64,000 bases of DNA from Candidatus Hinthialibacter antarcticus (GTDB lineage Bacteria > Hinthialibacterota > Hinthialibacteria > Hinthialibacterales > Hinthialibacteraceae). Shown here in pieces: positions 44,414 to 53,980 of the stretch. Within the stretch, counting starts at the first letter, position 1, and each line of letters starts with the position of its first letter. A program made the position numbers and the translations under genes. The stretch is from assembly GCA_030765645.1 (NCBI GenBank), contig JAVCCE010000064.1, positions 36,190 through 100,189 on the forward strand, written 5' to 3'. The notes under the pieces are model-generated. The model searched no databases. It was not told the DNA's origin and saw only the letters and a program-made list of their open reading frames with translations.

Positions 44414-46183
44414 ATGACTTTTGATATTTTTTTCATGTTGGTTTTGTTGGTCGTTCTGCTTGGCTCGCTGATGTTCACGCGGATCGCCCCTGACGTGCTC
44501 TTTTTAGGCGCATTGACCGTGCTGTTCGTTAGCAACCGCGTCGACGCAGCGGATGCGCTGAGCGGATTCAGCAACCCGGGCATGATTACCATCGGCGCAC
44601 TTTATATCGTCGTTTGCGGCATCCGTGAAACCGGCGGCATCGCCTGGATTGTTCAATGGGGACTGGGGCGCCCCAAAAATTTATTTCAAGCAAAATTGCG
44701 TTTGGTGTTTCCCGTTACAACGCTCAGCGCTTTTTTAAACAATACGCCTGTGGTGGGTATGTTTATTCCAGCCGTCATTGACTGGGCCAAACAAAACAAC
44801 CTCTCAGTGTCCAAATTGTTGATCCCGCTGAGTTACGCCTCCATCTTTGGGGGAACCTGTACGCTCATCGGAACCAGCACCAACCTGATCGTCAACGGTT
44901 TGATGATTAGTGAAACCGGCGCCTCGCCCTTTCATGTCTTCAGCATCGCCTGGGTTGGAATCCCAAGCGCCTTGGTAGGCCTGACCTATATGTTTCTGTT
45001 CAGCGACTGGCTTTTGCCGGATCGCCGCCCCAGCATCGGCGCCATGCAAGACCCCCGCGAATATACCGTTGAAATGCTGGTTGAAGACGCCAGCCCGTTG
45101 GTGGGCCGCAGCATTGAAAATGCGGGACTGAGAAACCTGCCGAGCCTCTTTTTGATGGAAATCGAACGGGCGGGACACTTGATTCCCGCCGTCGGCCCGC
45201 AAGAACAGTTGGAAGCCAATGACCGACTGGTTTTTGTCGGCGTCATAGATTCGATTGTCGATTTGCAAAAAATACGCGGACTCACGCCCGCCACCAATCA
45301 AGTGTTTAAACTCGATGCGCCCCGCACCGAACGCGTCATGGTCGAAGCCGTGGTTTCAGATTCATGCCCATTGGTGGGAAAAACCATTCGTGAAGGGCGT
45401 TTCCGTACAGTCTATAACGCCGCCGTCATCGCAGTGGCGCGCAACGGTGAGCGCATCAACAAAAAAATCGGCGATATCGTATTGCGCCCCGGCGACACCT
45501 TGCTGCTGGAAGCGCCGCCGACGTTTTTCCAACAGTCGCGCGATTCACGTGATTTCTTTTTGGTAAGCCAGTTGCAAGACTCGCAACCCTTGCGCCATGA
45601 ACGCGGCCTCATCGCCCTGCTCGTTTTAGCGGCGATGGTCTTGTCTGCGGCGTTTAACGTCTTGAGCATGTTACAAGCAGCGATGTTGGCGGCAGGCGCC
45701 ATGATCGCCACCGGGTGCTGCAGCGGCTCCACCGCGCGAAAGAGCATTGACTGGCAAGTCTTGCTGGTCATTGCAGCCTCGCTTGGAGTAGGACACGCAC
45801 TCGATAAAACAGGCGCAGCAGCCTACATCGCAAGCGGATTCATCGCGTTCGCCGGCGACAGCCCGATTCTCGCTCTAATCATCGTGTATTTGATTACCAC
45901 AATTTTCACGGAATTGATTACGAATAACGCAGCGGCGGTGCTGGTGTTCCCGATTGCGCTCGCAACCGCTAATTCGCTGGAGGTCAGTTTTGTTCCGTTC
46001 GCCATCGCGATTATGATGGCGGCGTCCGCCAGTTTCTCGTCACCAATCGGATATCAAACAAACTTAATGGTTTACGGCCCGGGCGGGTATCGTTTCTCCG
46101 ACTACGCCCGCGTTGGTCTGCCGCTCAACTTTTTGTTGGGCGCCGTTACCGTCACGCTGGCTCCTATCATCTGGCCGTTTTAG
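44414..46183 (+). CDS. SLC13-family anion permease with two TrkA-C domains
   Basis: 589 residues: membrane helices in the first ~190 and last ~200, with two cytoplasmic TrkA-C (RCK-C) domains between (about 215-275 and 300-360; M-L-V-E-D-A-S-P-L-V-G-R-S-I and A-V-V-S-D-S-C-P-L-V-G-K-T-I). The first half has N-N-T-P-V-V-G-M-F-I-P-A-V and S-Y-A-S-I-F-G-G-T-C-T-L-I-G-T-S-T-N-L, and the second T-E-L-I-T-N-N-A-A-A-V-L: the repeated S-N/N-x-T anion-binding hairpins of the family. Such proteins carry sulfate, dicarboxylates or phosphate. Sulfate export or uptake would fit the sulfatases but is not shown. Start: ATG 44414, weak ribosome site. Confidence 0.85.
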   Translation: MTFDIFFMLVLLVVLLGSLMFTRIAPDVLFLGALTVLFVSNRVDAADALSGFSNPGMITIGALYIVVCGIRETGGIAWIVQWGLGRPKNLFQAKLRLVFPVTTLSAFLNNTPVVGMFIPAVIDWAKQNNLSVSKLLIPLSYASIFGGTCTLIGTSTNLIVNGLMISETGASPFHVFSIAWVGIPSALVGLTYMFLFSDWLLPDRRPSIGAMQDPREYTVEMLVEDASPLVGRSIENAGLRNLPSLFLMEIERAGHLIPAVGPQEQLEANDRLVFVGVIDSIVDLQKIRGLTPATNQVFKLDAPRTERVMVEAVVSDSCPLVGKTIREGRFRTVYNAAVIAVARNGERINKKIGDIVLRPGDTLLLEAPPTFFQQSRDSRDFFLVSQLQDSQPLRHERGLIALLVLAAMVLSAAFNVLSMLQAAMLAAGAMIATGCCSGSTARKSIDWQVLLVIAASLGVGHALDKTGAAAYIASGFIAFAGDSPILALIIVYLITTIFTELITNNAAAVLVFPIALATANSLEVSFVPFAIAIMMAASASFSSPIGYQTNLMVYGPGGYRFSDYARVGLPLNFLLGAVTVTLAPIIWPF

Positions 46184-46198
46184 GTTAGATTGAATAAC

Positions 46199-46513
46199 TT
46201 AGAGCGCTTCCCAACCCGCATCTAAGTTTTTTTCTTCTTCGATGAGTTTATTAAATGCGGTGGTCGCTTGAAAACGGCGGAGAAAATCAAATATTTCCAT
46301 ATCATTGTTGAAGTGCGTCAATTGCGGTTCCAGCAAAATACACTTGCGCCATTCGTTCATAATTTGAACAAACAAAAACCGTGGATACTGTCGATCAAGG
46401 ATCAACGTAATGCGACCAATTTCCGTGTTGCAATCGACCACGCACGGATTGGTCAGCATGAGGTGTTCATCGCCGTCGCCGGTCGGGATATGAAAGGAAA
46501 ATCCATCACTCAT
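46199..46513 (-). CDS. Conserved-looking small protein, unknown
   Basis: 104 residues, mixed alpha/beta, with F-H-I-P-T-G-D-G-D-E and I-L-D-R-Q-Y-P-R-F-L-F-V-Q. The ATG at 46513 has no clear ribosome site. It begins 36 bp after the stop of the metallophosphatase gene and may be co-transcribed. I recognise no family. Confidence 0.5.
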   Translation of the reverse strand: MSDGFSFHIPTGDGDEHLMLTNPCVVDCNTEIGRITLILDRQYPRFLFVQIMNEWRKCILLEPQLTHFNNDMEIFDFLRRFQATTAFNKLIEEEKNLDAGWEAL

Positions 46514-46549
46514 GCCGCGCCGCCGTTCATTGTTTCATACGCCATGTTG

Positions 46550-47392
46550 TTATTGCTCCCGGACGGGTTCCAAGCGCCCTGAATGCGCAACCACTTTGTC
46601 AGCATCCAGATCAATCGTGAGATTCAATACGCCCACATAACGCCCCACCGACCCCGCCTGCACAATGATTGTATCATCCAGCACAAGCGGTTGTTCAAGC
46701 GCGTCGTTCGACGAACCGCCGACAATAACGTCGATCACCGGCACCGCCTTGGCGAGCGCTTTATCATTGTTTAATCCGGCGTGAGTCAGCGCCACGATGC
46801 AATCCGTTTTGCCCTTCAAATGATAGGCGTAATACTCAAGTACCGTATGCGCATCAATCGCGTGAAGCCCGGCGTCGCGAATTGGCTCATCGTTATACGC
46901 GCCGATCACTCCGACGCGAACAGGGCCAACGGTATAAATCCAATAGGGGATGGTAATCGGGTCGCCGTTATCGCTGCTGACCAGGTTGGAACTTAAAACG
47001 GGAAACGCAAACTCTTGAATACAACGCCGCATGTCTTCCAGGTCAAATCCCCGAAAAGCGCCGTCGCCCAAGGTCATTCCATCATACCCCGCCCGGTTCA
47101 TCATCTCGACGACGGCGCGTCCTTTTGTCGACGCGGCTTCTTCCGACTCGCTTTCAAACATATCGCCCGCGTCGAGTAAAATCGAATCCGGGCGATCTTC
47201 ACGTAAGCGAAAAATCGTGTCGACCAACGCGTCGGCGCGCTCAAGACGGCTATGAAAATCATTGGTGTGAAAAATGGTGATTTGCGCAGTGGCTGAAACA
47301 GCCGTCGTTGCGCTTTCTTGCGCACAAACGGCGCCGCAATACATAACACTACAAAGAAGCGCCGCCGCAGCGGCGCATACAAACTGGTTCAT
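46550..47392 (-). CDS. Exported 5'-nucleotidase/UshA-type metallophosphatase, catalytically degenerate
   Basis: I start at the ATG at 47392 (AGGGTG 6 nt upstream) rather than the GTG at 47401. Signal peptide ends G-A-V-C-A-Q. Only the metallophosphatase domain is present; the C-terminal 5'-nucleotidase domain is absent. The first motif is intact (H-T-N-D45-F-H47, L-L-D-A-G-D77), and T-H204 in A-L-T-H-A-G remains. But the expected G-N-H-(D/E) is G-D-G-A-F (109-113), and the C-terminal G-G-H-S-H is G-G-S-S-N (225-229). Three or more metal-ligand positions have thus changed. It may be an inactive relative, or may bind a single metal. Confidence 0.75.
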   Translation of the reverse strand: MNQFVCAAAAALLCSVMYCGAVCAQESATTAVSATAQITIFHTNDFHSRLERADALVDTIFRLREDRPDSILLDAGDMFESESEEAASTKGRAVVEMMNRAGYDGMTLGDGAFRGFDLEDMRRCIQEFAFPVLSSNLVSSDNGDPITIPYWIYTVGPVRVGVIGAYNDEPIRDAGLHAIDAHTVLEYYAYHLKGKTDCIVALTHAGLNNDKALAKAVPVIDVIVGGSSNDALEQPLVLDDTIIVQAGSVGRYVGVLNLTIDLDADKVVAHSGRLEPVREQ

Positions 47393-47417
47393 CTTTGTCA
47401 CCCTATTCCACGTTCTG

Positions 47418-50400
47418 TTAAACCGCTGCGGGAGCCGACGGTTTTAACGATTCTTCAAATGCTTGCAAATCAGAATCTGAAATATTGAAATACTTGGCGT
47501 CAGGATGATGAAAGACCAATGCAGAGACTGACGCTTCCGGTTCCATCATGTCGCCTTCGGTTAATTTCACTTGAATCTGATTTGTCGCGTCCAGCAATTG
47601 GAACAGGATACGCTGATCTTCTAGTCTTGGGCAAGCGGGATAACCAAAACTCACGCGCAAGCCGTGATATTTGGCATGGAACAATTCTTTCTTTGAAAGC
47701 GAAGCCGCGTCGGCGGTTCCCCACATTTCACGAATTTTTTTGTGCAATAGTTCCGCCAGGCCTTCGGCGCTTTCAATCGCAATCGCCTGCAGCATGTGCG
47801 ATTTGAGATACTCGCCGTCTTGTTTGAAGCGGTCCGCCCATTCATAGAGCGTCTCATCCGCCGTTGAAACAACAAACATCGACACCGCGTCGTCTCGGTC
47901 GGATGAAACAAAATCGCTCAAACAGAGTTCATCGCCCTCCGATTGGCGCGGGAACACAAGGCGGTCAATTTCTTTGCTGCGCGCTGAGTTCAAAATCGCG
48001 ATGGCGTCGCCGTCGCGGCGCGCCGGGAAGAACTTAAACACCGCGCGCGGCTTTAATATCTGGTTCGATAAAATCAAATCGACGCATTCTTCGACTTGCT
48101 TCTTGAGCATTAACGCTTTTTCGTCGCCGCTTTCCCACATTTTCTCGACGGCGCCGCGTAAGCCTAAATGTTTGCCGTATAGCATTTGGGGATTCACGTA
48201 GCCCATCAATTCTTCAAATGGATGGTCTTGAATTAAATGCGATTTAAAGTCCGGTGGGGTTGGAATCTCATGGTCATTTCGAAGCACGCTGACGCGCTTT
48301 TTCTTTGGCTTAGGCGCGGCTTCGGCTTTCTTCTTGGCGCGGTCTTGCAGCATCTCCGTCATCTCAAGAATATTTTTTTCCAGACCAGGGCGGCGCTTCG
48401 GATCGCTGATCTGATTGGCGAGATCAAGCCCGCTCATCGCGTCTTTGGCGTACACGACCAATTCGCCGTACGCAGGCGCGATTTTATTGCGCGTAAACGC
48501 ATTCGACAGCGCAGCGCCGCCAACCAACACCGGGACTTGAACATTCTCGCGCTTTAAATCTTGAACCGTGGTCACCATTTGCTGGGCGGATTTCACCAAC
48601 AAACCAGACAAGCCAATCATGTCCGCCTTGTGATCTTGATAGGCTTTCACCAGTGTTTCCGGCAAAACCTTGATGCCCAGATTGATGATTTGGTATCCAT
48701 TATTTGAGAAGATAATATCGACTAGATTTTTGCCGATGTCATGGACGTCGCCCTTCACCGTCGCCAACAACATTTTGGCTTTGACATGAATATCAGACTT
48801 CTCCATTAACGGCTCGAGATGGCTGACGGCGGCTTTCATCACTTCCGCGCTTTGCAACACCTCGGCGACAATTAACTCGTTCGCGCCAAACAAGCGCCCG
48901 ACTTCATCCATGCCCGCCATCAGCGGCCCATTGATGATCTCTAGCGGCTTGTATTTTTTGAGCGCTTCATTGAGGTCTTCAATCAAGCCTTCTTTGCTGC
49001 CCTCCATGATGCAATTCGACAAGCGCTCTTCCAGCGGCATCGAGTCGCGCGGCATTGCGGGTTGATCGGAAACTTTTTTGTCTTTATAAAACGCAGCAAA
49101 CGTCGCGATGGGGTCCTCGCCCCGGTTGAACAACAAATCGTCGGCGAGCTTCTTTTCTTCGTCTGAAATCGACGCGTACCGCTCTAATTTTTCGGTGTTG
49201 ACGATTGCCATGTCCAGCCCGGCTTTGACGCAATGATACAAGAAAACCGAGTTGAGCACTTCGCGGCCCGCAGCGGGCAGACCAAATGAAACGTTGCTCA
49301 CGCCCAAAATCGTTTTGCATTCAGGCAGTTCACGCTTGATGGCCGCGACGCCTTTGATGGTCTGTTCGGCGGAGCCAATATAATTTTTGTCGCCGGTCGC
49401 GCAAGGGAACACCAGCGGGTCGAAGATAATTTCTTGCGACTTCACTCCATATTTATTGACGAGAAGATCATGAGACCGCTTGGCGATTTCAACTTTTCGT
49501 TCGACCGTCACCGCCATGCCTTGATCGGGGTCTTCGTCGATACATCCTACGACAAATGCGGCGCCGAATTGCCTCGCCATCGGAACGACCTGCTCAAAGC
49601 GTTCCTCGCCGTCTTCCAGGTTAATCGAATTGATGATGCTCTTACCCTGGCAATAGGTCAGCGAACGCTCGATGACCGCTGCGTCCGTCGAGTCGATCAT
49701 TAAAGGCAATTTCACTTTCTTGATGACTTGCTCAAGAAAGGTCTCCATGTCTTCCATCTCTTCCCGGTCGGGGTTGGCCAAACACACATCGAGAATATGC
49801 GCCCCGGTGCGGGCCTGCTTACGGCCAATCTCACTGGCTTCTTCAAATTTGTTTTCACAAATGAGACGCTTGAATTTGCGGCTACCGATGACGTTGGTGC
49901 GCTCGCCAACCAGGATGGGGCGCTTCTCGTCAGTGGCTTCAAAATATTCAATGCCCGACATGTGGCAGCGGGTGACGGTTTGCGGCTGACGCGGTTTTTT
50001 GTTCTCAGCTAATTTGGCGATGGCCGCGATATGCTCCGGCGTTGTCCCGCAACATCCGCCCAGAATGTTGATCCATCCTTCATGGACGAATTGTTCGAGA
50101 ACCCCGGCGATCATCTCCGGCGTTTCGTTGTAGTTGCCTTCTTCATCCGGCAGCCCGGCGTTGGGGATGCAGCTGATGTTGCACTGCGCCATCTCCGCCA
50201 GGGTGCGAATATGGTCTGTCATAAATTTCGGCCCGGTGGCGCAGTTGATGCCGATTGACAACAAGTCGGCGTGTTCCAACGAAGCATAGAGCGCATCGAC
50301 GCTCTGCCCCGCCAACATGGCGCCCATCGGCTCAATGGTGCCGCTCACCATAATCGGCAGGCGGCGCCCGGTGACTTCAAACGCTTTATGAACGCCGAAC

Positions 50401-50924
50401 AGCCCCGCCTTGGCGTTGCGCGTATCTTGTTGGGTTTCGAGCAACAAGACGTCCGAACCGCCTTCGATTAACGCCTTTGCTTGCTGATAGAAAGTGTCAA
50501 TTAATTCGTTGAATGTCACGCCGCCAGTGACGGTGATGCTTTTCGTGGTTGGCCCCATCGACCCCGCGACAAAACGCGGCTTGCTTGGCGTGCTCATTGC
50601 GTCTGCGGCGCGGCGCGCAATCCGGGTGGCTTCGAGCGTAATTTCTTCCGCCATATCTTGCAGGTCGTATTCAGCTAGTACCAAGGAGGCCGAGCCAAAA
50701 GTGTTGGATTCGACGATGTCTGCGCCCGCTTCAAAAAACTGGCGGTGGATGGTTTCAATCACATCCGGCTTGGTCAAAACCAGATTTTCGTTACAGCCTT
50801 CAAGATCAGCGCCGCCAAAGTCATCCGGCGCCAGGTCCAAATTTTGGATCGAGGTGCCCATGGCGCCGTCAAATACGACAATGTGGTCTTTTAATCGTTG
50901 TTGAAATAGATCAGCGTTCGACAT
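47418..50924 (-). CDS. metH: Cobalamin-dependent methionine synthase
   Basis: Makes methionine from homocysteine and methyltetrahydrofolate. Start at the ATG at 50924 (AAGGAAA); upstream in-frame codons add an unlikely Cys/Arg-rich lead. Domains in order: homocysteine-binding (1-325; zinc ligands in G-I-N-C-A-T-G-P and G-G-C-C-G-T-T-P), pterin-binding (about 355-630), cap plus B12-binding (D-V-H-D-I-G-K-N near 750), and a reactivation domain (about 930-1150). At 1168 residues it is full length. The enzyme needs B12; no cobalamin riboswitch is recognisable in the 189 bp upstream, which instead has two short hairpins (ATATCCG/CGGATAT at 50987-51006; GCAACT/AGTTGC at 50952-50966). Confidence 0.96.
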   Translation of the reverse strand: MSNADLFQQRLKDHIVVFDGAMGTSIQNLDLAPDDFGGADLEGCNENLVLTKPDVIETIHRQFFEAGADIVESNTFGSASLVLAEYDLQDMAEEITLEATRIARRAADAMSTPSKPRFVAGSMGPTTKSITVTGGVTFNELIDTFYQQAKALIEGGSDVLLLETQQDTRNAKAGLFGVHKAFEVTGRRLPIMVSGTIEPMGAMLAGQSVDALYASLEHADLLSIGINCATGPKFMTDHIRTLAEMAQCNISCIPNAGLPDEEGNYNETPEMIAGVLEQFVHEGWINILGGCCGTTPEHIAAIAKLAENKKPRQPQTVTRCHMSGIEYFEATDEKRPILVGERTNVIGSRKFKRLICENKFEEASEIGRKQARTGAHILDVCLANPDREEMEDMETFLEQVIKKVKLPLMIDSTDAAVIERSLTYCQGKSIINSINLEDGEERFEQVVPMARQFGAAFVVGCIDEDPDQGMAVTVERKVEIAKRSHDLLVNKYGVKSQEIIFDPLVFPCATGDKNYIGSAEQTIKGVAAIKRELPECKTILGVSNVSFGLPAAGREVLNSVFLYHCVKAGLDMAIVNTEKLERYASISDEEKKLADDLLFNRGEDPIATFAAFYKDKKVSDQPAMPRDSMPLEERLSNCIMEGSKEGLIEDLNEALKKYKPLEIINGPLMAGMDEVGRLFGANELIVAEVLQSAEVMKAAVSHLEPLMEKSDIHVKAKMLLATVKGDVHDIGKNLVDIIFSNNGYQIINLGIKVLPETLVKAYQDHKADMIGLSGLLVKSAQQMVTTVQDLKRENVQVPVLVGGAALSNAFTRNKIAPAYGELVVYAKDAMSGLDLANQISDPKRRPGLEKNILEMTEMLQDRAKKKAEAAPKPKKKRVSVLRNDHEIPTPPDFKSHLIQDHPFEELMGYVNPQMLYGKHLGLRGAVEKMWESGDEKALMLKKQVEECVDLILSNQILKPRAVFKFFPARRDGDAIAILNSARSKEIDRLVFPRQSEGDELCLSDFVSSDRDDAVSMFVVSTADETLYEWADRFKQDGEYLKSHMLQAIAIESAEGLAELLHKKIREMWGTADAASLSKKELFHAKYHGLRVSFGYPACPRLEDQRILFQLLDATNQIQVKLTEGDMMEPEASVSALVFHHPDAKYFNISDSDLQAFEESLKPSAPAAV

Positions 50925-51113
50925 ATGTTTCCTTTTTCTATCTATCCATGCGCAACTTTGAGTTGCGGGAATCATTCGGTTTCTCTATATCCGTTCATCC
51001 GGATATATGCATATAATAGCGCCGATTCAAAAACAATGAAGGGAAAATAATCAGATCAGGTAAGCAGGATTAGGCGATACGATTGATTACAATATAGAAT
51101 ACACCAAGCGGGA

Positions 51114-52010
51114 CTATCGGTCGTCAGCCCGGATCACCCGGTTTCGGCCTTTTTGTTTTGCTTGATACAGCGCCATGTCCGCGTCACGAATGAGGGTTTC
51201 TACGTTTGCATGGAAAGGATTTTGATTATCGGCAACGCCAAAACTCAAAGAAATAGTAATCTCACGGTCATCAAACCGAATCGGCTCTTTCTCAAACCGC
51301 AGACGAATACGCTCCGCCAAACCAGCGGCGTCAGCCATCGTCGTTCCAGGATTCACCACCAAAAATTCTTCCCCGCCATACCGTCCGACAGAATCGTACG
51401 CCCGGATAGATTCTTGTATTTTTTTGGCAACTTCGCTCAACACCGTATCTCCAGCCAAATGCCCATACTCATCGTTCACCCGTTTAAAATGGTCTAAGTC
51501 GATCATGATGGCGCTGATGGGTTCACGCACCCGTTCGACCCGCGCCATCAATTGTTCAAGCAGTTTTAAAATGGCCCCATGATTGGTGATGTTGGTAAGC
51601 GCATCATGGGTCGCCGCGTGATGAAGCCGTGTATGCAAATCTAAGATGCGCTTGCCGACCAATAAGCGGGCGCGCAAAATATCACGGTCAAACGGTTTGG
51701 AAATAAAATCGTCAGCCCCTGCTTCGAGGCCGCGCACGATGTCTTCTTTGCAGGTTTTTCCTGTTAGAAGAATGATGTAGGTATAAGGTTGGTATTGCTC
51801 GCGTTCACGAATCTTTCGACAAAACTCTAAGCCGTCCAAATCAGGCATCAACCAATCGACGACCGCCATGCGAGGAGGCTCTTCGGATTGCATCTCATGC
51901 CATGCGGTCAGTCCATCAGCCGCTTCAAGCGCATCATATCCCCACCGTAACAACCACTCACGCACCATACGCCGGGATACAGATTCATCATCCGCAACGA
52001 TTACTTTCAT
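51114..52010 (-). CDS. Response regulator with GGDEF domain (diguanylate cyclase)
   Basis: REC domain (1-120; phosphoacceptor D52 in V-V-D-W-L-M-P-D, K105 in S-K-P-F) followed by GGDEF (about 130-295). The active-site loop is G-G-E-E-F at 212-216, the substrate D-L-D-H-F-K-R-V-N-D is intact, and an RxxD product-inhibition site (R203-A-Y-D206) stands five residues ahead. So an active, feedback-inhibited c-di-GMP cyclase is expected. No histidine kinase is adjacent. It stands between metH and malQ. Confidence 0.92.
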   Translation of the reverse strand: MKVIVADDESVSRRMVREWLLRWGYDALEAADGLTAWHEMQSEEPPRMAVVDWLMPDLDGLEFCRKIREREQYQPYTYIILLTGKTCKEDIVRGLEAGADDFISKPFDRDILRARLLVGKRILDLHTRLHHAATHDALTNITNHGAILKLLEQLMARVERVREPISAIMIDLDHFKRVNDEYGHLAGDTVLSEVAKKIQESIRAYDSVGRYGGEEFLVVNPGTTMADAAGLAERIRLRFEKEPIRFDDREITISLSFGVADNQNPFHANVETLIRDADMALYQAKQKGRNRVIRADDR

Positions 52011-52157
52011 ACGCTCGCTTTCGTCATTTCATACAAAACGTCAGCAACAAATAACTAACTAATACTTTAACGTAGTGTAACGTGGTATTCCAAATGACCA
52101 AATGTCGACAATGATGAACATTAAACTAATAAAGCAGCATTCAGCGAAAATGAAAAA

Positions 52158-53714
52158 TTACTTGATCCCTTTTTGTTTACGTATCCGAGGAGCACGACCA
52201 TATAATTCAGTCATTTCCAGCAAGCGCTTTTTAACGTCATCCGTTAATTGCCCCGGTTTGAGTCGCCACTGCCAGTTGCCGTATGGGCGCCCGGGAAAAT
52301 TCATTCGCGCCTCTCCGCCCAATCCCAACAAATCTTGCACTGGCGTAACAACCGTGTTCGCGACCGACGCCATCAGAGTTCGGATGCAATCCCAATGGAT
52401 TTCGTTTCCCGGCGTGTTCAAATATTTTTTTGCGTATGCTTTTTCGTCTGCAATTTCTTTCGCCGTGCGGGTACTGTCTTCTCCGCCGGTTGATTGCCAC
52501 CACGCAACCGTCGTGTCGTTATCGTGCGTTCCTGAATAGGCGACAATGTCGTTTGGATAATTATGAGGCAGGTCGCCGCAAGCGGCGTCTCCCCCAAACG
52601 CAAATTGCAAAATCGCCATACCCGGCAAGCCAAAGCGCTTACGTAGGTTCTCAACCTCTTCTGTAATGACGCCTAAATTTTCTGCGATGATGGGCAACTC
52701 ACCGCCGAATTCATGGCGCAAATGGTCAAACAACGCGGCGCCGGGGCCGTCGATCCACTCGCCATTGATCGCGGTTTCTTCGCCGCCAGGCACCTGCCAA
52801 TAGGCTTCAAATCCGCGAAAGTGGTCTAAGCGAACAATATCGACTTGTTTGAAGGTATCGCGAAACCGCGCTGTCCACCACGAATAGCCTTGATCGCGCG
52901 CAACGTCCCAATGGTAAATCGGGTTGCCCCATAATTGTCCCGTTTCACTGAAATAATCGGGCGGTACGCCAGCGACAACGCTCGGCTCGCCATTCTCATC
53001 CAGTTGAAACAAATACTGGTTCGCCCAAACGTCAACGCTGTCATGCGCAACATAAATGGGAATATCGCCAATCATTTTGATCCCTCGTCGATTGGCGTAT
53101 TGCTTCACATCGCCCCATTGTTGCATGAAAAGAAACTGCCACGTTTTAATTGACTCGATCGCGTCATGCAATACGTTTTGCCAGCGCCCGATCGTCTCAG
53201 AGTCGCGATAAACAAGGCCCGGCTCCCATTGCGTCCAAACCGCTCCCTTGTAATAGTCTTTTAACGCAATAAACAAAGCATAATCATCGAGCCACCAACT
53301 ATTGTGCAACCAGAACTGGTGATAGTCTTCACGGTCTTTTTCAGACATTGAATCGCGAAACCGCTTGGCGGCTTTTTGTAATACGCGTAATTTTGCGGGA
53401 ATCACAGCGCCGTAATCAACGCGGCCTTCAGAAAATTCAGGAAACGCATCCAATTCGCTTTGAAGCACAAGACCTTTTTTCGCCAAAATCTCAAAACTCA
53501 GCAATAAAGGGTTGCCTGCGAAGGCGGAGAATGACTGATAAGGCGAGTCGCCGTAGCCAGTGTGGCCCAGCGGCAGAACTTGCCAATATTGTTGACCGCT
53601 GCTCTGCAAAAAATCAATAAACTGAAATGCCGCTTCTCCCATGTCTCCGATGCCGAAGCGTCCTGGCAATGAAGTTGGATGCAGCAAAATTCCACTTGCG
53701 CGTTCAAAAAGCAT
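52158..53714 (-). CDS. malQ: 4-alpha-glucanotransferase (amylomaltase, GH77)
   Basis: Rearranges alpha-1,4-glucans; cytoplasmic glycogen/maltodextrin enzyme. G-I-L-L-H-P-T-S-L-P-G-R-F-G-I-G-D-M-G at the N-terminus is diagnostic. Catalytic positions: nucleophile Asp in V-R-L-D-H-F-R-G-F, acid/base Glu in I-A-E-N-L-G, and stabilising Asp in G-T-H-D-N-D-T. Length 518 is typical. Confidence 0.95.
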   Translation of the reverse strand: MLFERASGILLHPTSLPGRFGIGDMGEAAFQFIDFLQSSGQQYWQVLPLGHTGYGDSPYQSFSAFAGNPLLLSFEILAKKGLVLQSELDAFPEFSEGRVDYGAVIPAKLRVLQKAAKRFRDSMSEKDREDYHQFWLHNSWWLDDYALFIALKDYYKGAVWTQWEPGLVYRDSETIGRWQNVLHDAIESIKTWQFLFMQQWGDVKQYANRRGIKMIGDIPIYVAHDSVDVWANQYLFQLDENGEPSVVAGVPPDYFSETGQLWGNPIYHWDVARDQGYSWWTARFRDTFKQVDIVRLDHFRGFEAYWQVPGGEETAINGEWIDGPGAALFDHLRHEFGGELPIIAENLGVITEEVENLRKRFGLPGMAILQFAFGGDAACGDLPHNYPNDIVAYSGTHDNDTTVAWWQSTGGEDSTRTAKEIADEKAYAKKYLNTPGNEIHWDCIRTLMASVANTVVTPVQDLLGLGGEARMNFPGRPYGNWQWRLKPGQLTDDVKKRLLEMTELYGRAPRIRKQKGIK

Positions 53715-53980
53715 AGAGGCTTCACTTTCTCAATGAATAAATACAATCCAGTTTATATAACTATATCATGCCTATTAACTGTAAAATAAAAATTAACTGC
53801 AAAACAAACTCAGACATTGAAAAGATCACGGCTAGTCCTGACGCATATTATCTATTAAACAGGCGTCGTTCTCATATTCAAACCAAACTATATTTTCGCT
53901 CTGCCGCTATAAGCGTTTTTTCCCTTTTGCTAGGATAAGGCGAAGCCCTATTCTAGACCTTATTTAAAAAGGAATAAATA

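Noticed and set aside
50925..51113. Possible cobalamin or SAM riboswitch upstream of metH
   Set aside because: Only two short hairpins are present; the conserved B12-box or SAM core is not found.
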